Assembly: GCF_000390185.1 (NCBI RefSeq)
Contig: NZ_AQHR01000021.1
Span: forward strand, 1-64,000
Source: Lunatimonas lonarensis
GTDB taxonomy: Bacteria; Bacteroidota; Bacteroidia; Cytophagales; Cyclobacteriaceae
Reading direction: 5' to 3'
DNA: 64,000 bases
In this document: piece by piece, positions 35,952-44,718 of the stretch
Numbering within the stretch: the first letter of the stretch is position 1
How the letters are laid out: each line of letters opens with the position of its first letter
Notes under the pieces: generated by a model
What the model saw: the letters and a program-made list of their open reading frames with translations, nothing else
What the model was told of the DNA's origin: nothing
Databases searched by the model: none
Position numbers and translations under genes: made by a program

Positions 35952-37013
35952 CTATTTTTTCACTTGGTCTTCTTCTCCAAACAAAAAGGAAAAGGGTTTG
36001 GTGCTTTCACTTAGTTCAAAAATTCGCTTCATGATGGCAAGGGAGGGAATGATCAGGATCATTCCGGCCACTCCCCAGATTGCACCGCCTACCAGCAGCC
36101 CCACAAACGTCACGAGCGCGTTCAGGTTTACGTTTCTGCCGACTATATTGGGGGTCAGGAAGTTGCTTTCAACCAGCTGAATCACCGTAAAGGAGGCGAC
36201 CACTGCAAACGGATAGATAAGTCCATCCATCGTTAGAAATGCAAAAAGGAAGGGCAGAATGGCGCCCAGAAAAGGCCCAAGATATGGGATGATGTTCAAC
36301 AGTGCGGCAAACAAGCCAAAGAACAGGGCATGCTTTACGCCGATGGCATACAAGGCAGCCGTATTTAGGACCGCCAGAATTGCCATCACCTTAAGGACCC
36401 CTAGGATATAATACTGTACTACCTTCCTTAGGGAACGGATTTTTGATTTGACGTCTTCATTCTCATGTTTTGAAAATATTTTGGCGATAAATTCGGCCAG
36501 GTGGTCACGGTAGATAAGCATAAAAAAGATAAAAACCGGAACCAGAACAACCCCGGAAAGGGAACCAATGGTGCCCAGTAGGAAGTTGGATACCGTTTCG
36601 CTGTTTGATTCCAGCAGGTCAAACAACTGGGATTTGTCCACGCCTTCTTTTACCCCTAAATCTGCGCCAAAGGTATCCGTGGCAATCCGGTCTATGTCTG
36701 CGAGGTAGTTATTGAGGCGATCGGTGACGTCTTCAAAGTCTTTGGCGAAGCTCTTAACCTGTAGAATCACCAAAAGAACGATTCCCACAATGACGGTAAT
36801 GGATCCTAATAAGGCGATTACGGCACTAAGCGTCCTAGGAAGTTTTTTCGATTCCATCCAGTTGCATACCGGAATCATAAGCATGGCGATGTACCCACCC
36901 AAAAAAAGTGGAATAAGCAAGCTTCTACCCAGGATCATGATAAACACAACCACGATGATCAATAATAACACAGAAAGTACTTTAAGATAACCCGGGATAG
37001 TTGACTGGTTCAT
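35952..37013 (-). CDS. AI-2E family transporter
   Basis: This 353-residue membrane protein of the AI-2E (YdiK/PerM-like) family has about eight helices arranged as two, a soluble segment, then six: LSVLLLIIVVVFIMILGRSLLIPLFLG, TLSAVIALLGSITVIVGIVL, VVLVPVFIFFMLI, VMAILAVLNTAALYAIG, LPFLFAFLTMDGLIYPFAVV, ALVTFVGLLVGGAIWGVAG, in parts. The name reflects a distant relation to TqsA; members include Na+/H+ antiporters and permeases. Operon with the TPR lipoprotein. Confidence 0.88.
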   Translation of the reverse strand: MNQSTIPGYLKVLSVLLLIIVVVFIMILGRSLLIPLFLGGYIAMLMIPVCNWMESKKLPRTLSAVIALLGSITVIVGIVLLVILQVKSFAKDFEDVTDRLNNYLADIDRIATDTFGADLGVKEGVDKSQLFDLLESNSETVSNFLLGTIGSLSGVVLVPVFIFFMLIYRDHLAEFIAKIFSKHENEDVKSKIRSLRKVVQYYILGVLKVMAILAVLNTAALYAIGVKHALFFGLFAALLNIIPYLGPFLGAILPFLFAFLTMDGLIYPFAVVASFTVIQLVESNFLTPNIVGRNVNLNALVTFVGLLVGGAIWGVAGMILIIPSLAIMKRIFELSESTKPFSFLFGEEDQVKK

Positions 37014-37237
37014 GGCTGAATCGTTTTCAAATAGAAAGGTTGTTAAAAATGCCGCACAGAGATAATCATCAATGTAAAGCTAACCATTCTTTTTCACATG
37101 TACTTGCACCATTTCTATTGCTGAGGGCTGACAGGTTGGGGATTTAGGTGTTTTTTGGGTTCGCATTTTTTGACTTTGCCGGGGTGTGGGCCGCCTTGCC
37201 CCTTTTTTATGGGTTTTCGAAAGTGCCGTATATTTCT

Positions 37238-37245
37238 TACTTTTG
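37238..37245 (+). promoter_or_regulatory. -7 box of the CDF transporter gene
   Basis: TACTTTTG fits TAnnTTTG. It predicts transcription beginning ~8 bases later, downstream of any start near 37148, and so supports the GTG start at 37274. Confidence 0.5.
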
Positions 37246-37273
37246 GGCTTTTCCAAAAATAACTGCACGCGGG

Positions 37274-38290
37274 GTGGATAAAGAAAAATGGAGGCTAATC
37301 AGGCTGTCACTTGCGGTGAGTGTAGTGCTGATGGGCCTTAAATTTTATGCTTACTACATAACGGGTTCCACGGCTATATTGACCGATGCACTCGAAAGTA
37401 TCGTCAATGTCGTTGCTTCCTGTGTGGCCATGTACAGCATTTATCTGAGTTCACAGCCGAAGGACAGTAACCATCCCTATGGCCATGGAAAGATCGAATT
37501 CTTTAGTGCTGGTATCGAGGGCATCCTTATAATTATTGCGGGAATTTTTATCGTGTACCAGTCAATTTATACTTTTTTCTTTCCCGAGCCTCTGAATGAA
37601 TTGCCAGTGGGTATGATACTGGTCGGTTTTTCAGGTCTGGCAAACGGTGCTCTCGGTTATCTGCTGCAGAAACGGGGAAAGGTGCTTAACAGTCTGACGC
37701 TGGTCGCCGACGGCAAGCATTTATCGACCGATGCAATCAGCAGCTTTGTGCTGATTCTGGGCATAGCTATTATTTACTTTACCGATCTGTTTTTTCTGGA
37801 CAGCGTATTTTCCATGGGGTTTGCCGCATATATTATCTATAACGGGTATACCCTGGTGAGGCATTCCGTCGGGGGCTTGATGGATGAGATCAACCCATTG
37901 GCTATGGGCATGGTCGTTCGGATTCTCAACAAACACCGAAAGGAAAACTGGATTGATATCCACAATATGCGTGTTCAGCAATATGGCGGTGATAGTCACA
38001 TCGATTTGCACCTGACGTTACCTTACTATTTCGATCTGGTAAAGGTTCACGATGAAGTCCACCGCGTGGAGGAAGTACTGGAAGAAAACCTTCCAGGATA
38101 TGTGGAGGTTTTCGTTCACGCCGATCCCTGCATCCCGGAATCATGCTGCCATTACTGTCAATTAAAGGCCTGTCCGGTCAGGAAGTTTCCCAAATCAAAG
38201 AAGATCAAATGGGACGAACAAAACATGGCCAAAAACCAAAAACACTACCATGAATTGAGTTCCGCGAATCCATTGGAGCCAACCTCTTGA
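37274..38290 (+). CDS. cation diffusion facilitator (CDF) transporter
   Basis: This 338-residue CDF-family metal/proton antiporter has six helices: RLSLAVSVVLMGLKFYAYYITGS, TDALESIVNVVASCVAMYSIY, GIEGILIIIAGIFIVYQSI, GLANGALGYLLQKRG, then ISSFVLILGIAIIYF and YIIYNGYTLV. Metal-site motifs are TDALESIVN (in place of the usual DxxxD HD pair), SNHPYGHGKIEFFSA and DGKHLSTDAISS. The C-terminal cytoplasmic domain ends with a cysteine-rich tail (HADPCIPESCCHYCQLKACPVR) seen in Bacteroidota members. I chose the GTG at 37274 because the promoter box lies upstream of it. Metal unknown. Confidence 0.88.
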   Translation: MDKEKWRLIRLSLAVSVVLMGLKFYAYYITGSTAILTDALESIVNVVASCVAMYSIYLSSQPKDSNHPYGHGKIEFFSAGIEGILIIIAGIFIVYQSIYTFFFPEPLNELPVGMILVGFSGLANGALGYLLQKRGKVLNSLTLVADGKHLSTDAISSFVLILGIAIIYFTDLFFLDSVFSMGFAAYIIYNGYTLVRHSVGGLMDEINPLAMGMVVRILNKHRKENWIDIHNMRVQQYGGDSHIDLHLTLPYYFDLVKVHDEVHRVEEVLEENLPGYVEVFVHADPCIPESCCHYCQLKACPVRKFPKSKKIKWDEQNMAKNQKHYHELSSANPLEPTS

Positions 38291-38604
38291 TCTATTTTTG
38301 GGCTGGTAGCCACACAGCTCCAAAGAAAATTAATAGCTCAATCATCTCATTTTCAAGGTAAATCAAGGTAATGGTGCCCATTTCTGTCGGTTCATAAATT
38401 CACCGAATTGGTTGAATTTTTTTAAATAATTTAGGGAATGGTTATCATTTTCACAATTAAACCACCATTTTTCTAATGGTCTTTGAAAAATTATATTCTG
38501 TAAAATTTAATCATTCGAAATTTTATTAACCATATAATTGCTTTTTACATATAAATTTTTTACCTTAGAGGTAGTTAAATGGTAAGAATGAAAGGAGGAA
38601 CACC
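38291..38604. other. AT-rich region with a possible promoter for the 26-residue peptide gene
   Basis: A strongly AT-rich 314-base stretch without a gene. Near its end TACCTTAG (38570-38577 region), a near match to TAnnTTTG, is preceded by TTG about 21 bases upstream. A transcript from here to the terminator at 38761 would be around 200 bases. Confidence 0.4.
38593..38600 (+). promoter_or_regulatory. strong Shine-Dalgarno before the 26-residue ORF
   Basis: AAAGGAGGA complements the 16S anti-Shine-Dalgarno and lies 6 bases from the ATG at 38605. Such strong sites are rare in Bacteroidota, where most genes in this window have none. Confidence 0.75.
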
Positions 38605-38685
38605 ATGAAAGACAAACAGTTTACCCTGCTTATCGCGGTTTCAGCGATCTTATGGTTGGTGATAATAGGTTTTATCATCATTTAG
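38605..38685 (+). CDS. 26-residue single-helix membrane peptide
   Basis: The frame reads MKDKQFTLLIAVSAILWL then a further hydrophobic VIIGFIII and stop: a short basic/polar N-terminus and one membrane helix. A strong Shine-Dalgarno at the right distance and a downstream intrinsic terminator make it a well-formed short gene. A six-residue frame starting at 38589 ends in its ATG (CCATGA). It could be a regulator of a membrane protein or a toxin-like peptide; there is no evidence for either. An sRNA reading of the same transcript is also possible. Confidence 0.55.
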   Translation: MKDKQFTLLIAVSAILWLVIIGFIII

Positions 38686-38760
38686 CGCACGAGGAGAATT
38701 TCCCATTTGTTTACCTGACCTTTTAAGGCCTGAAAGTCGTGATTTTGAACAAGTATTTTT

Positions 38761-38789
38761 AGGGGCACCGAAATGCCCCTTTTTTTTTG
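38761..38789 (+). terminator. intrinsic terminator after the small peptide gene
   Basis: AGGGGCA and TGCCCCT form a 7-bp stem with a 6-base loop and a run of at least 8 T. It lies 75 bases after the 26-codon ORF. Confidence 0.85.
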
Positions 38790-38898
38790 GTGTGCCTTGT
38801 ATTTTTTTCACGTTGTGACGAGAGTCGTTCGCTACAGCAAGGACTATTTGGTCTTCGTTTATGCTGGGATATTATCCCCGCCAAGTTAGGTTCGATAA

Positions 38899-40938
38899 TT
38901 ATACAGATGCCAGCAGGCCGGCCCTTTTTAGCAGTGCCTCGGGTTTTGGGTCTCTACCCCTAAACCTTCGATAGAGTATCGACGGATGTACTTTCCCCCC
39001 AGCCGACAGAATATGTTTCTTGAAGGAAGAAGCGGTTTCGTGATCGAAGATTCCTTTTTCTTGGAATAGTTCGAAGGCATCTGCGTCCAAAACCTCGGCC
39101 CACTTGTAGCTATAATATCCGGCCGCATACCCACCCTGGAAAATATGGGAAAAGGAGGTGCTCATCAGCGCTTCAGGAACAGGAGGGAGCAACTCCGTCT
39201 TTTTCATGAGCTTTTGTTCGAACTTGGCAATATCCTGAAGCTCATCCGGAGTTGAACTATGAAAAGCCATATCCAGTAGGCCAAAGCTAACCTGGCGCAC
39301 CGTTTGATAGCCTTGGTGAAAATTGGATGCTTTTTTGATCTTTTCGATCAGCTCGGCAGGAATTTTTTCGTCAGTTTCGTAATGCTTGGCAAACAGATCC
39401 AAGCATTCCTTTTCATAACACCAATTTTCGAAAATTTGGGAGGGCAGTTCGACGAAGTCCCAGAAGACACTTGTACCTGATAGAGATTCATAGTTTCCGT
39501 CGGCCAATATGCCATGCAGTGCATGTCCGAATTCGTGGAACAGCGTAGTCACCTCGTTGAATGTTAACAGAGAGGGTTTGGTCTTTGTGGGGCGCGAGAA
39601 GTTGCAAACGATGGAAACAAAGGGGCGTTGATCGGAAGAGGCCGTCTTGTACTGCCCCCGGTAGGAGGTCATCCAGGCCCCGTTTCGTTTTCCGGGTCTG
39701 GGAAAGAAATCGGTGTAAAACACGGCTATGTGATTGCCCTCAGGGCTTTGGACTTCGTAGGCGGATACCTCGGGATGATAAACCGGAATGGAAGGGTTTT
39801 TCACAAACACGATACCGAAAAGTTTTTTGGCGGTTTCAAAGACGCCATTTACCGTGTTTTCAAGCTCGAAGTAGGGTTTAAGCAGTTCATCGTCCACTTC
39901 AAATTTTTCCTTTTTGAGTTTTTCGGCATAATAGCTGACATCCCATTTTTCCAATCGCTCCAAGCCATCCCGTTGCCTGGCAAATTCAGCCAGTTCCCGC
40001 ATTTCGTCCTCTGCCTTTGGCTTTGATTTATCCAGCAGCTCTTGGAGGAAGGAAAGAACATGCTCAGGTTTGGTCGCCATCCGCTCTTCCAACACAAAGG
40101 TGGCATAGTCTTGGTAGCCAAGAAGCTCGGCCCGTTCATTTTTGAGCTGTACGATCGATTGGATCAACTCCCGGTTGTCCAATTCGTCGCCTTTGCTGCA
40201 TTTGGTGTTATAGGCCATAAACAGCTCCTTTCTTAGGGAACGGTTTTCTGCATAGGTCATAAACGGCACATAGCTTGGAAGGGCCAGGGAAAACGCCCAT
40301 TTGCCCTCCTTGCCTTTTTCCTGTGCTGTCTGTGCCGCTGATTCGATCACGTTGGCGGGCAGTCCGGCAAGATCTTCCTCGTTTTCTACAATCAATTCAT
40401 ACCGGTTGGTTTCTTTCAGCACGTTTTCTCCGAACTGCAACCCCTTTTTGGAGAGCTCTTGGTCGATTTCACGGAGTCTGGTTTTTTGCTCCGGAGTTAG
40501 CTTGGCCCCATTTCGGATAAATGACTTGTAGGATTTTTCCAGTAGGGTCGCCTGTTCTTCATCCAATTCCAATGACTCTTTTTGGTTGTAAATAGCCTCG
40601 ATGCGGGAAAAAAGCTGCTCATCCAAGAGAATATCGTTGCCATACTCGGATAACAGCGGAGAAATTTCTTTGGCTATTTGCTGAATTTGGTCACTGGTTT
40701 CAGCCGCATTCAGGTTGAAAAAAATCGAGGAGATTTGGGACAGCCGTTTCCCTGCAAATTCGAAAGCTTCCACTGTATTGGAAAAATCCGGGCTTTCATG
40801 GGTTTTGATCTGTTCGATTTCAGCCTTAGCCTCTTCGATGGCTGCTTTGATTGCGGGTAAAAAATCTTCGTCTTTTATTTTGTCAAAAGGGGGAGTTTGG
40901 AAAGGTGTTTGAAACGGGCCTAGCAATGGATTTGTCAT
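38899..40938 (-). CDS. M3-family oligopeptidase (Dcp/PrlC-like)
   Basis: This 679-residue cytoplasmic zinc metallopeptidase has the HExxH motif HEFGHALHG and a downstream E in FWDFVELPSQIFENW completing the zinc site. The family length and the N-terminal MTNPLLGPFQTPFQTPPFDKI fit Bacteroidota M3 peptidases resembling peptidyl-dipeptidase Dcp or oligopeptidase A. It trims short peptides, for example after proteasome-like or signal-peptide processing. Start 40938 was chosen over 40992 and 40965 because the -7 box covers the upstream candidates. Confidence 0.92.
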   Translation of the reverse strand: MTNPLLGPFQTPFQTPPFDKIKDEDFLPAIKAAIEEAKAEIEQIKTHESPDFSNTVEAFEFAGKRLSQISSIFFNLNAAETSDQIQQIAKEISPLLSEYGNDILLDEQLFSRIEAIYNQKESLELDEEQATLLEKSYKSFIRNGAKLTPEQKTRLREIDQELSKKGLQFGENVLKETNRYELIVENEEDLAGLPANVIESAAQTAQEKGKEGKWAFSLALPSYVPFMTYAENRSLRKELFMAYNTKCSKGDELDNRELIQSIVQLKNERAELLGYQDYATFVLEERMATKPEHVLSFLQELLDKSKPKAEDEMRELAEFARQRDGLERLEKWDVSYYAEKLKKEKFEVDDELLKPYFELENTVNGVFETAKKLFGIVFVKNPSIPVYHPEVSAYEVQSPEGNHIAVFYTDFFPRPGKRNGAWMTSYRGQYKTASSDQRPFVSIVCNFSRPTKTKPSLLTFNEVTTLFHEFGHALHGILADGNYESLSGTSVFWDFVELPSQIFENWCYEKECLDLFAKHYETDEKIPAELIEKIKKASNFHQGYQTVRQVSFGLLDMAFHSSTPDELQDIAKFEQKLMKKTELLPPVPEALMSTSFSHIFQGGYAAGYYSYKWAEVLDADAFELFQEKGIFDHETASSFKKHILSAGGKVHPSILYRRFRGRDPKPEALLKRAGLLASV

Positions 40939-40967
40939 ATCTTTCTTTAGCTTTGTTCTTGTCATCA

Positions 40968-40975
40968 CAAAAATA
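40968..40975 (-). promoter_or_regulatory. -7 box of the M3 peptidase gene
   Basis: On the minus strand this reads TATTTTTG, a TAnnTTTG match. Transcription would start around 40960, leaving a leader of about 20 bases to the ATG at 40938. It sits in the narrow divergent gap with the DinB gene. Confidence 0.55.
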
Positions 40976-40990
40976 GTAAATATTGTAAGC

Positions 40991-41515
40991 ATGGCTGAAT
41001 TAATAATGCCGGATACAACGGAGTATCATGCGTTCTACCAAGGGTACATAGAACAGATGAAAGGCTACTCGATCCCGGAGCGATTGTCCATTCAGGGGTT
41101 TTTGCTGGAAGAGTTGTTGAAAGCCTTGAAAGAAGACCAATTGGATCAGCCGATGGCGCCGGGGAAGTGGACCTTGAATCAGGTTTTGGGCCATATTTTG
41201 GACACCGAAAAGATCATGCATTACCGAATACTGGCGATTTGCAGAGATCCGGGCGTTGCCCTGACCGGCTTTGACCAAGACGCCTATGTGGAGCGGGGGC
41301 GTTTTCGGGGGGTCGAGACGTTTCAATCAAACATGAACGGGATTTTGCTTAACAGAAACCTGTTGCGTTTTTTCCTAGATGGCCTGGATGAAGACCAAAC
41401 GCTGCTTAAGGGAACCATAGATGGGCACCCGATCTCTGTAAGGGCGCTATACTTCATCATTTGTGGACACATGCAGCACCATCTGTATTTGTTAGAACGG
41501 TATCTTTCCGACTGA
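40991..41515 (+). CDS. DinB-family protein
   Basis: This 174-residue cytoplasmic DinB_2 four-helix protein has metal-ligand histidines in NQVLGHILDTEKIMHYRIL and the final ALYFIICGHMQHHLYLLERYL. A second in-frame ATG at 41006 is also plausible as start. Unlike the DinB protein at 30385 it has no signal peptide. DinB-like enzymes often use bacillithiol or other low-molecular thiols. No partner is obvious; it is divergent from the peptidase. Confidence 0.85.
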   Translation: MAELIMPDTTEYHAFYQGYIEQMKGYSIPERLSIQGFLLEELLKALKEDQLDQPMAPGKWTLNQVLGHILDTEKIMHYRILAICRDPGVALTGFDQDAYVERGRFRGVETFQSNMNGILLNRNLLRFFLDGLDEDQTLLKGTIDGHPISVRALYFIICGHMQHHLYLLERYLSD

Positions 41516-41555
41516 TCTGTGATATATATTACTGATTTCCGGGGCGGCATTTAGC

Positions 41556-41563
41556 TATTTTTG
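41556..41563 (+). promoter_or_regulatory. -7 box of the thioredoxin gene
   Basis: TATTTTTG matches TAnnTTTG and gives a leader of about 15-20 bases before the ATG at 41586. Confidence 0.55.
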
Positions 41564-41585
41564 TGCCAGATTAACAGATACTACG

Positions 41586-41903
41586 ATGTCAACAACAAAA
41601 AGCTTCTCGGAATTGATCAAAGGGGATACCCCTGTTTTGGTAGACTTTTACGCCGTGTGGTGTGGGCCTTGCCAAATGATGCAGCCCATCCTTCAGGAAA
41701 CCTCCCAAAAATTGGGTAGCCGGGTAAAAATTGTAAAAGTCGATGTGGACAAGAATCCGATGGCTGCCAACAAATATCAGGTTAGGGGTGTGCCTACCCT
41801 GATTCTTTTTCACAAAGGTAAAATCCTTTGGAGGCAATCCGGCGTTGTCCCCGCCCAGCAATTGGTGAGGGTGGTGGATCAGTTTGTGGCGGAGCGGGTT
41901 TAG
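41586..41903 (+). CDS. trxA: thioredoxin
   Basis: This 105-residue cytoplasmic disulfide reductase has active site W-C26-G-P-C29 (FYAVWCGPCQMM) and the conserved cis-Pro in VRGVPTLILFHKGK. The KVDVDKNPM and the C-terminal helix complete a canonical thioredoxin fold without extensions or a signal peptide. Electrons would come from thioredoxin reductase (not in the window). Convergent with the DUF4442 gene, with 10 bases between stops. Confidence 0.95.
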   Translation: MSTTKSFSELIKGDTPVLVDFYAVWCGPCQMMQPILQETSQKLGSRVKIVKVDVDKNPMAANKYQVRGVPTLILFHKGKILWRQSGVVPAQQLVRVVDQFVAERV

Positions 41904-41913
41904 CCCAATTACG

Positions 41914-42396
41914 CTACCCCTTTTTCTTAAAAGACCAGGTAAGCTTGAAGGCCCCAATGGAGTTCCCTTCTGCGTTGAGCCCTACCACTTCCATGATGAA
42001 GGTAGCTGTTTGTCCAGGCTCTTTGAGGGTGTTCAGCATGGCACGAAGTTTATCCCCGTCTTTACAAATAAAACGAGTGGTTCCGGTGGCTTTCTTGTAG
42101 AAATTAGCCTCAAAACCCGTCACTAACATGGAAAATGATCCCGTTCCGGTGAGGTGTAGCATGCACAGTATTCCAGATGCCAGCTCTGCGGTGCCGGACA
42201 GGGCCGCAAAATAGATGGATCGAAAAGGATTTTTTGTACTCCATCGATAGGGGAGCGAGAGTTCGCAGTAGGATTGATCCAGCCTGTTGACCTTGACGCC
42301 CCAAAACAATACCGATGGGAGTTTGGTCAAAAGAAACCAGCGGAATTTCAGCGGGTTCATCATGTTGCGTGCGAATTTTTCTTGGATTGGGTTCAT
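41914..42396 (-). CDS. DUF4442 hotdog-fold protein (possible thioesterase)
   Basis: This 160-residue protein of the DUF4442 family has the hotdog fold related to PaaI/YiiD thioesterases. Visible: PLKFRWFLLTKLPSVLFWGVKV, YCELSLPYRWSTKNPFRSIYFAALSGTAELASG (in parts) and the late ATFIMEVVGLNAEGNSIGAF. The start at 42396 (MNPIQEKFARN) was preferred over 42444 as the family begins near there. Acyl-CoA hydrolysis is possible but unproven for DUF4442. Confidence 0.8.
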   Translation of the reverse strand: MNPIQEKFARNMMNPLKFRWFLLTKLPSVLFWGVKVNRLDQSYCELSLPYRWSTKNPFRSIYFAALSGTAELASGILCMLHLTGTGSFSMLVTGFEANFYKKATGTTRFICKDGDKLRAMLNTLKEPGQTATFIMEVVGLNAEGNSIGAFKLTWSFKKKG

Positions 42397-42586
42397 CAGC
42401 TTGGATTTTGTCGTCAATATCCGATTTGTTTGCCGAAAACCCAAGAGTCTGTTTTTGTGGGGTTGGGGTCTGGCCCTTTATGTATTTTGGGTCGATTTCG
42501 CGAAGCGATGGGTGGTCTCAATTTCCATAAATGTTATTGGCATGAAATTTTTCTGGCATTTTTTTTGGTAATTTGTCATTCGAACA

Positions 42587-43402
42587 ATGAGTATGGATAT
42601 GTACCGAAAAATTATCGTCCTTTTCTGCCTTGGCTTGTTTGCTTACGGCTGTGCAACGGTGCCATTGACCGGGCGGAGGCAATTGAGTATAGTTGGAAAC
42701 AGTGAAATTCTTCCGCTGTCCTATGACCAGTATTCCACGGTGATCAGGGACAGCCGCATCGTCACCAATACGCCAGATGGACAGAAGGTAGTGAGGGTGG
42801 GCAGGCGAATTGCATCTGCAGTAGAGCTGTACCTGAAAGAAAACAATTTGAAAAATGTAACAGAAGGCTTTTCGTGGGAATTTAACCTGATCGAAAGTGA
42901 CCAGGTGAATGCATGGTGTATGCCCGGGGGAAAGGTCGCTTTTTATACAGGAATAATGCCCATTTGCAGGGATGAAGCAGGCGTTGCGGTAGTAATGGGG
43001 CACGAAGTGGCCCATGCGATTGCCAATCACGCCAGAGAGCGTATGTCCCAAGGGCTCGTTGCCAACGGCCTGCTGGGAGGTCTCCAGGTTGCGATGGGCG
43101 AGAACCCGTCCCTGACAAGGACCATTTTCCTTCAGGCGGTCGGTTTTGGCGGGCAGGTAGGAATGCTTCGGTTCTCTAGGGACCAGGAACTGGAGGCAGA
43201 CAAGCTGGGGCTGTTGTTTATGGCTATGGCCGGCTATGATCCCCGAGAGGCCCCTGGGTTTTGGGAGCGAATGAACGCTGGTGCTGGCGGCGCGGGGGTT
43301 CCCGAGTTTTTGTCTACCCACCCTGGTCCTGACCGAAGAATTGATCGACTAAACCAACAAATGGCGGATGCGATGGTTCATTACGAAAAGAGTAAACAAT
43401 AG
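42587..43402 (+). CDS. M48-family metallopeptidase lipoprotein (BepA/LoiP-like)
   Basis: This 271-residue envelope zinc protease has a lipobox FAYGC (Cys22) after a signal, and zinc motif H139-E-V-A-H143 followed by AIANHARERMS. The third ligand lies in RDQELEADKLGLL. Final 'STHPGPDRRIDRL' is the YggG/LoiP and BepA hallmark. Such proteases remove misfolded outer-membrane proteins and help barrel assembly. The single-domain form lacks the BepA TPR region. Ends at a strong terminator. Confidence 0.92.
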   Translation: MSMDMYRKIIVLFCLGLFAYGCATVPLTGRRQLSIVGNSEILPLSYDQYSTVIRDSRIVTNTPDGQKVVRVGRRIASAVELYLKENNLKNVTEGFSWEFNLIESDQVNAWCMPGGKVAFYTGIMPICRDEAGVAVVMGHEVAHAIANHARERMSQGLVANGLLGGLQVAMGENPSLTRTIFLQAVGFGGQVGMLRFSRDQELEADKLGLLFMAMAGYDPREAPGFWERMNAGAGGAGVPEFLSTHPGPDRRIDRLNQQMADAMVHYEKSKQ

Positions 43403-43434
43403 GATGCTGATATAAAAATGATAGCATTTAAAAA

Positions 43435-43469
43435 AAGAGCGTTATCGATTCGATAACGCTCTTTTTTTT
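43435..43469. terminator. strong bidirectional terminator
   Basis: AGAGCGTTATCG and CGATAACGCTCT form a 12-bp perfect stem with a 3-base loop, with A on the left and eight T on the right. It ends the M48 gene and could serve the minus-strand exonuclease gene from the other side. Confidence 0.92.
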
Positions 43470-43569
43470 GAGGGTTGATAAGGATCTTCCAAAGCGAGAG
43501 CCCGTGCAATTAATTTATAACATCCGGAAGTAAATACCTGAGAAGAAATGGGCTACCCAACGCTTGGAT

Positions 43570-44379
43570 TTATCGCTTCTTGTTGAAACTCCGAAGCCTA
43601 ACTTGAGTGAATTTCCGTTTGGTATCTAAGGGGAAGTCCCCTTTCATCATCCAATCGTAATAGCCAGGCTCTTCCACCAGTACTTGTTCGATGGTTTTGC
43701 CTTTTAGCTTCCCAAAATTGAAGACTTCCTCCCCCTTGTCATTGAAGACAAAGCGACCCGCCAAGTCTACCATCTTCTCGTTAAGCAGGTTATGTAATTT
43801 TCGCATGTCGTTTTCAATGGTGCCCATTACGTTGCCCTGAAGATCCTCAACCTGCTCGCCAAGATAGCGCTCCATCTGTGCCACAAACACCTCGTATGCT
43901 GCGATGGTATCAGCCTCCGCGCTATGGGCATTTTCCAACGGTTTGCCGCAATAGAATTTGTAGGCAGCGGAGAGATTTCTTTTTTCCATCAAGTGGAAAA
44001 TCTTTTGTGAGTCCAGTAGGTTTCTTTTTTCGATGTCAAAGTCCAGTCCCGCCCGAAGGAACTCTTCCACCAAAAGAGGGATGTCGTACTTCAGTACGTT
44101 GAAACCTGCCAAATCTGCTCCTTCGAAAAATTTATAAAGACTGGGGGCCAGTTCCTTGAAGGTAGGGGCGGTCTTTACGTCTTCATCATAAATGCCGTGA
44201 ATCAATGAAGATTCCCTTGGAATTGGAATGGTGGGATTGATTTTGGAGGTTTTGATTTCCTGCTTTCCGTCTGGATGTAACTTCAGTACAGAGATTTCCA
44301 CGATTCGATCGGTAGAAATGTTGATTCCTGTTGCTTCCAGGTCAAAAAATGCCAAGGGTGATCTTAGGCTGAGTTTCAT
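43570..44379 (-). CDS. DnaQ-like 3'-5' exonuclease (DEDD family)
   Basis: This 269-residue nuclease has the metal residues D13 and E15 (FFDLEATG), D99 (FNVLKYDIPLL), and H152/D157 (AHSAEADTIAAYEV), the ExoIII/DnaQ arrangement with the DEDDh type. The C-terminal ~90 residues (VDLAGRFVFNDKGEEVFNFGKLKGKTIEQV, in parts) are seen after the nuclease domain in Bacteroidota proteins annotated as epsilon subunit or exonuclease. Role in proofreading or in RNA end trimming cannot be told apart here. Confidence 0.88.
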   Translation of the reverse strand: MKLSLRSPLAFFDLEATGINISTDRIVEISVLKLHPDGKQEIKTSKINPTIPIPRESSLIHGIYDEDVKTAPTFKELAPSLYKFFEGADLAGFNVLKYDIPLLVEEFLRAGLDFDIEKRNLLDSQKIFHLMEKRNLSAAYKFYCGKPLENAHSAEADTIAAYEVFVAQMERYLGEQVEDLQGNVMGTIENDMRKLHNLLNEKMVDLAGRFVFNDKGEEVFNFGKLKGKTIEQVLVEEPGYYDWMMKGDFPLDTKRKFTQVRLRSFNKKR

Positions 44380-44400
44380 CTAGGTTGATTTATTTTTATA

Positions 44401-44408
44401 CAAATATA
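44401..44408 (-). promoter_or_regulatory. -7 box of the exonuclease gene
   Basis: Minus-strand TATATTTG, a TAnnTTTG match, lies 22 bases from the ATG at 44379. Confidence 0.55.
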
Positions 44409-44705
44409 GGATTTTTGCGTGAGTTCCGGTCATCTTGGCCAACTTTAACATGCAAATCCTAAATCCGAACCCTAGGGAATGAATACAGCGCGGAATCCGT
44501 TGTACCAGTAAGTGGTAAGTGAAGGGGTTGAAATCAAGACAGAACCTGATTTTACTCCCATTCCATGTGGTAACTTGGAATACGTATGCGGGTTCCGATC
44601 GGAATAAGCGGTGCAACATCCTCTAGCACAAATGTTTTTGGGGTTGCTTTTCTGGTGTGGATAAGTGGGTGCATAAAATGTTCAAAACCTTTGTCCCAAA
44701 CAGGG
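44409..44705. other. divergent intergenic region between exonuclease and dnaB
   Basis: No gene is called in this stretch. A 79-codon minus-strand frame (44380-44619) overlaps the exonuclease promoter and has no protein-like features. Promoter boxes for both flanking genes sit at the two ends. Confidence 0.4.
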
Positions 44706-44713
44706 TACATTTG
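44706..44713 (+). promoter_or_regulatory. dnaB -7 box, 5 bases from the ATG
   Basis: TACATTTG is followed by TATAT and then the dnaB ATG at 44719. As for metG this predicts a leaderless or near-leaderless mRNA. The -33 element is weak. Confidence 0.55.
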
Positions 44714-44718
44714 TATAT

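Noticed and set aside
44380-44619. 79-codon minus-strand frame before the exonuclease gene
   Set aside because: It covers the exonuclease promoter box and has no family or signal features.
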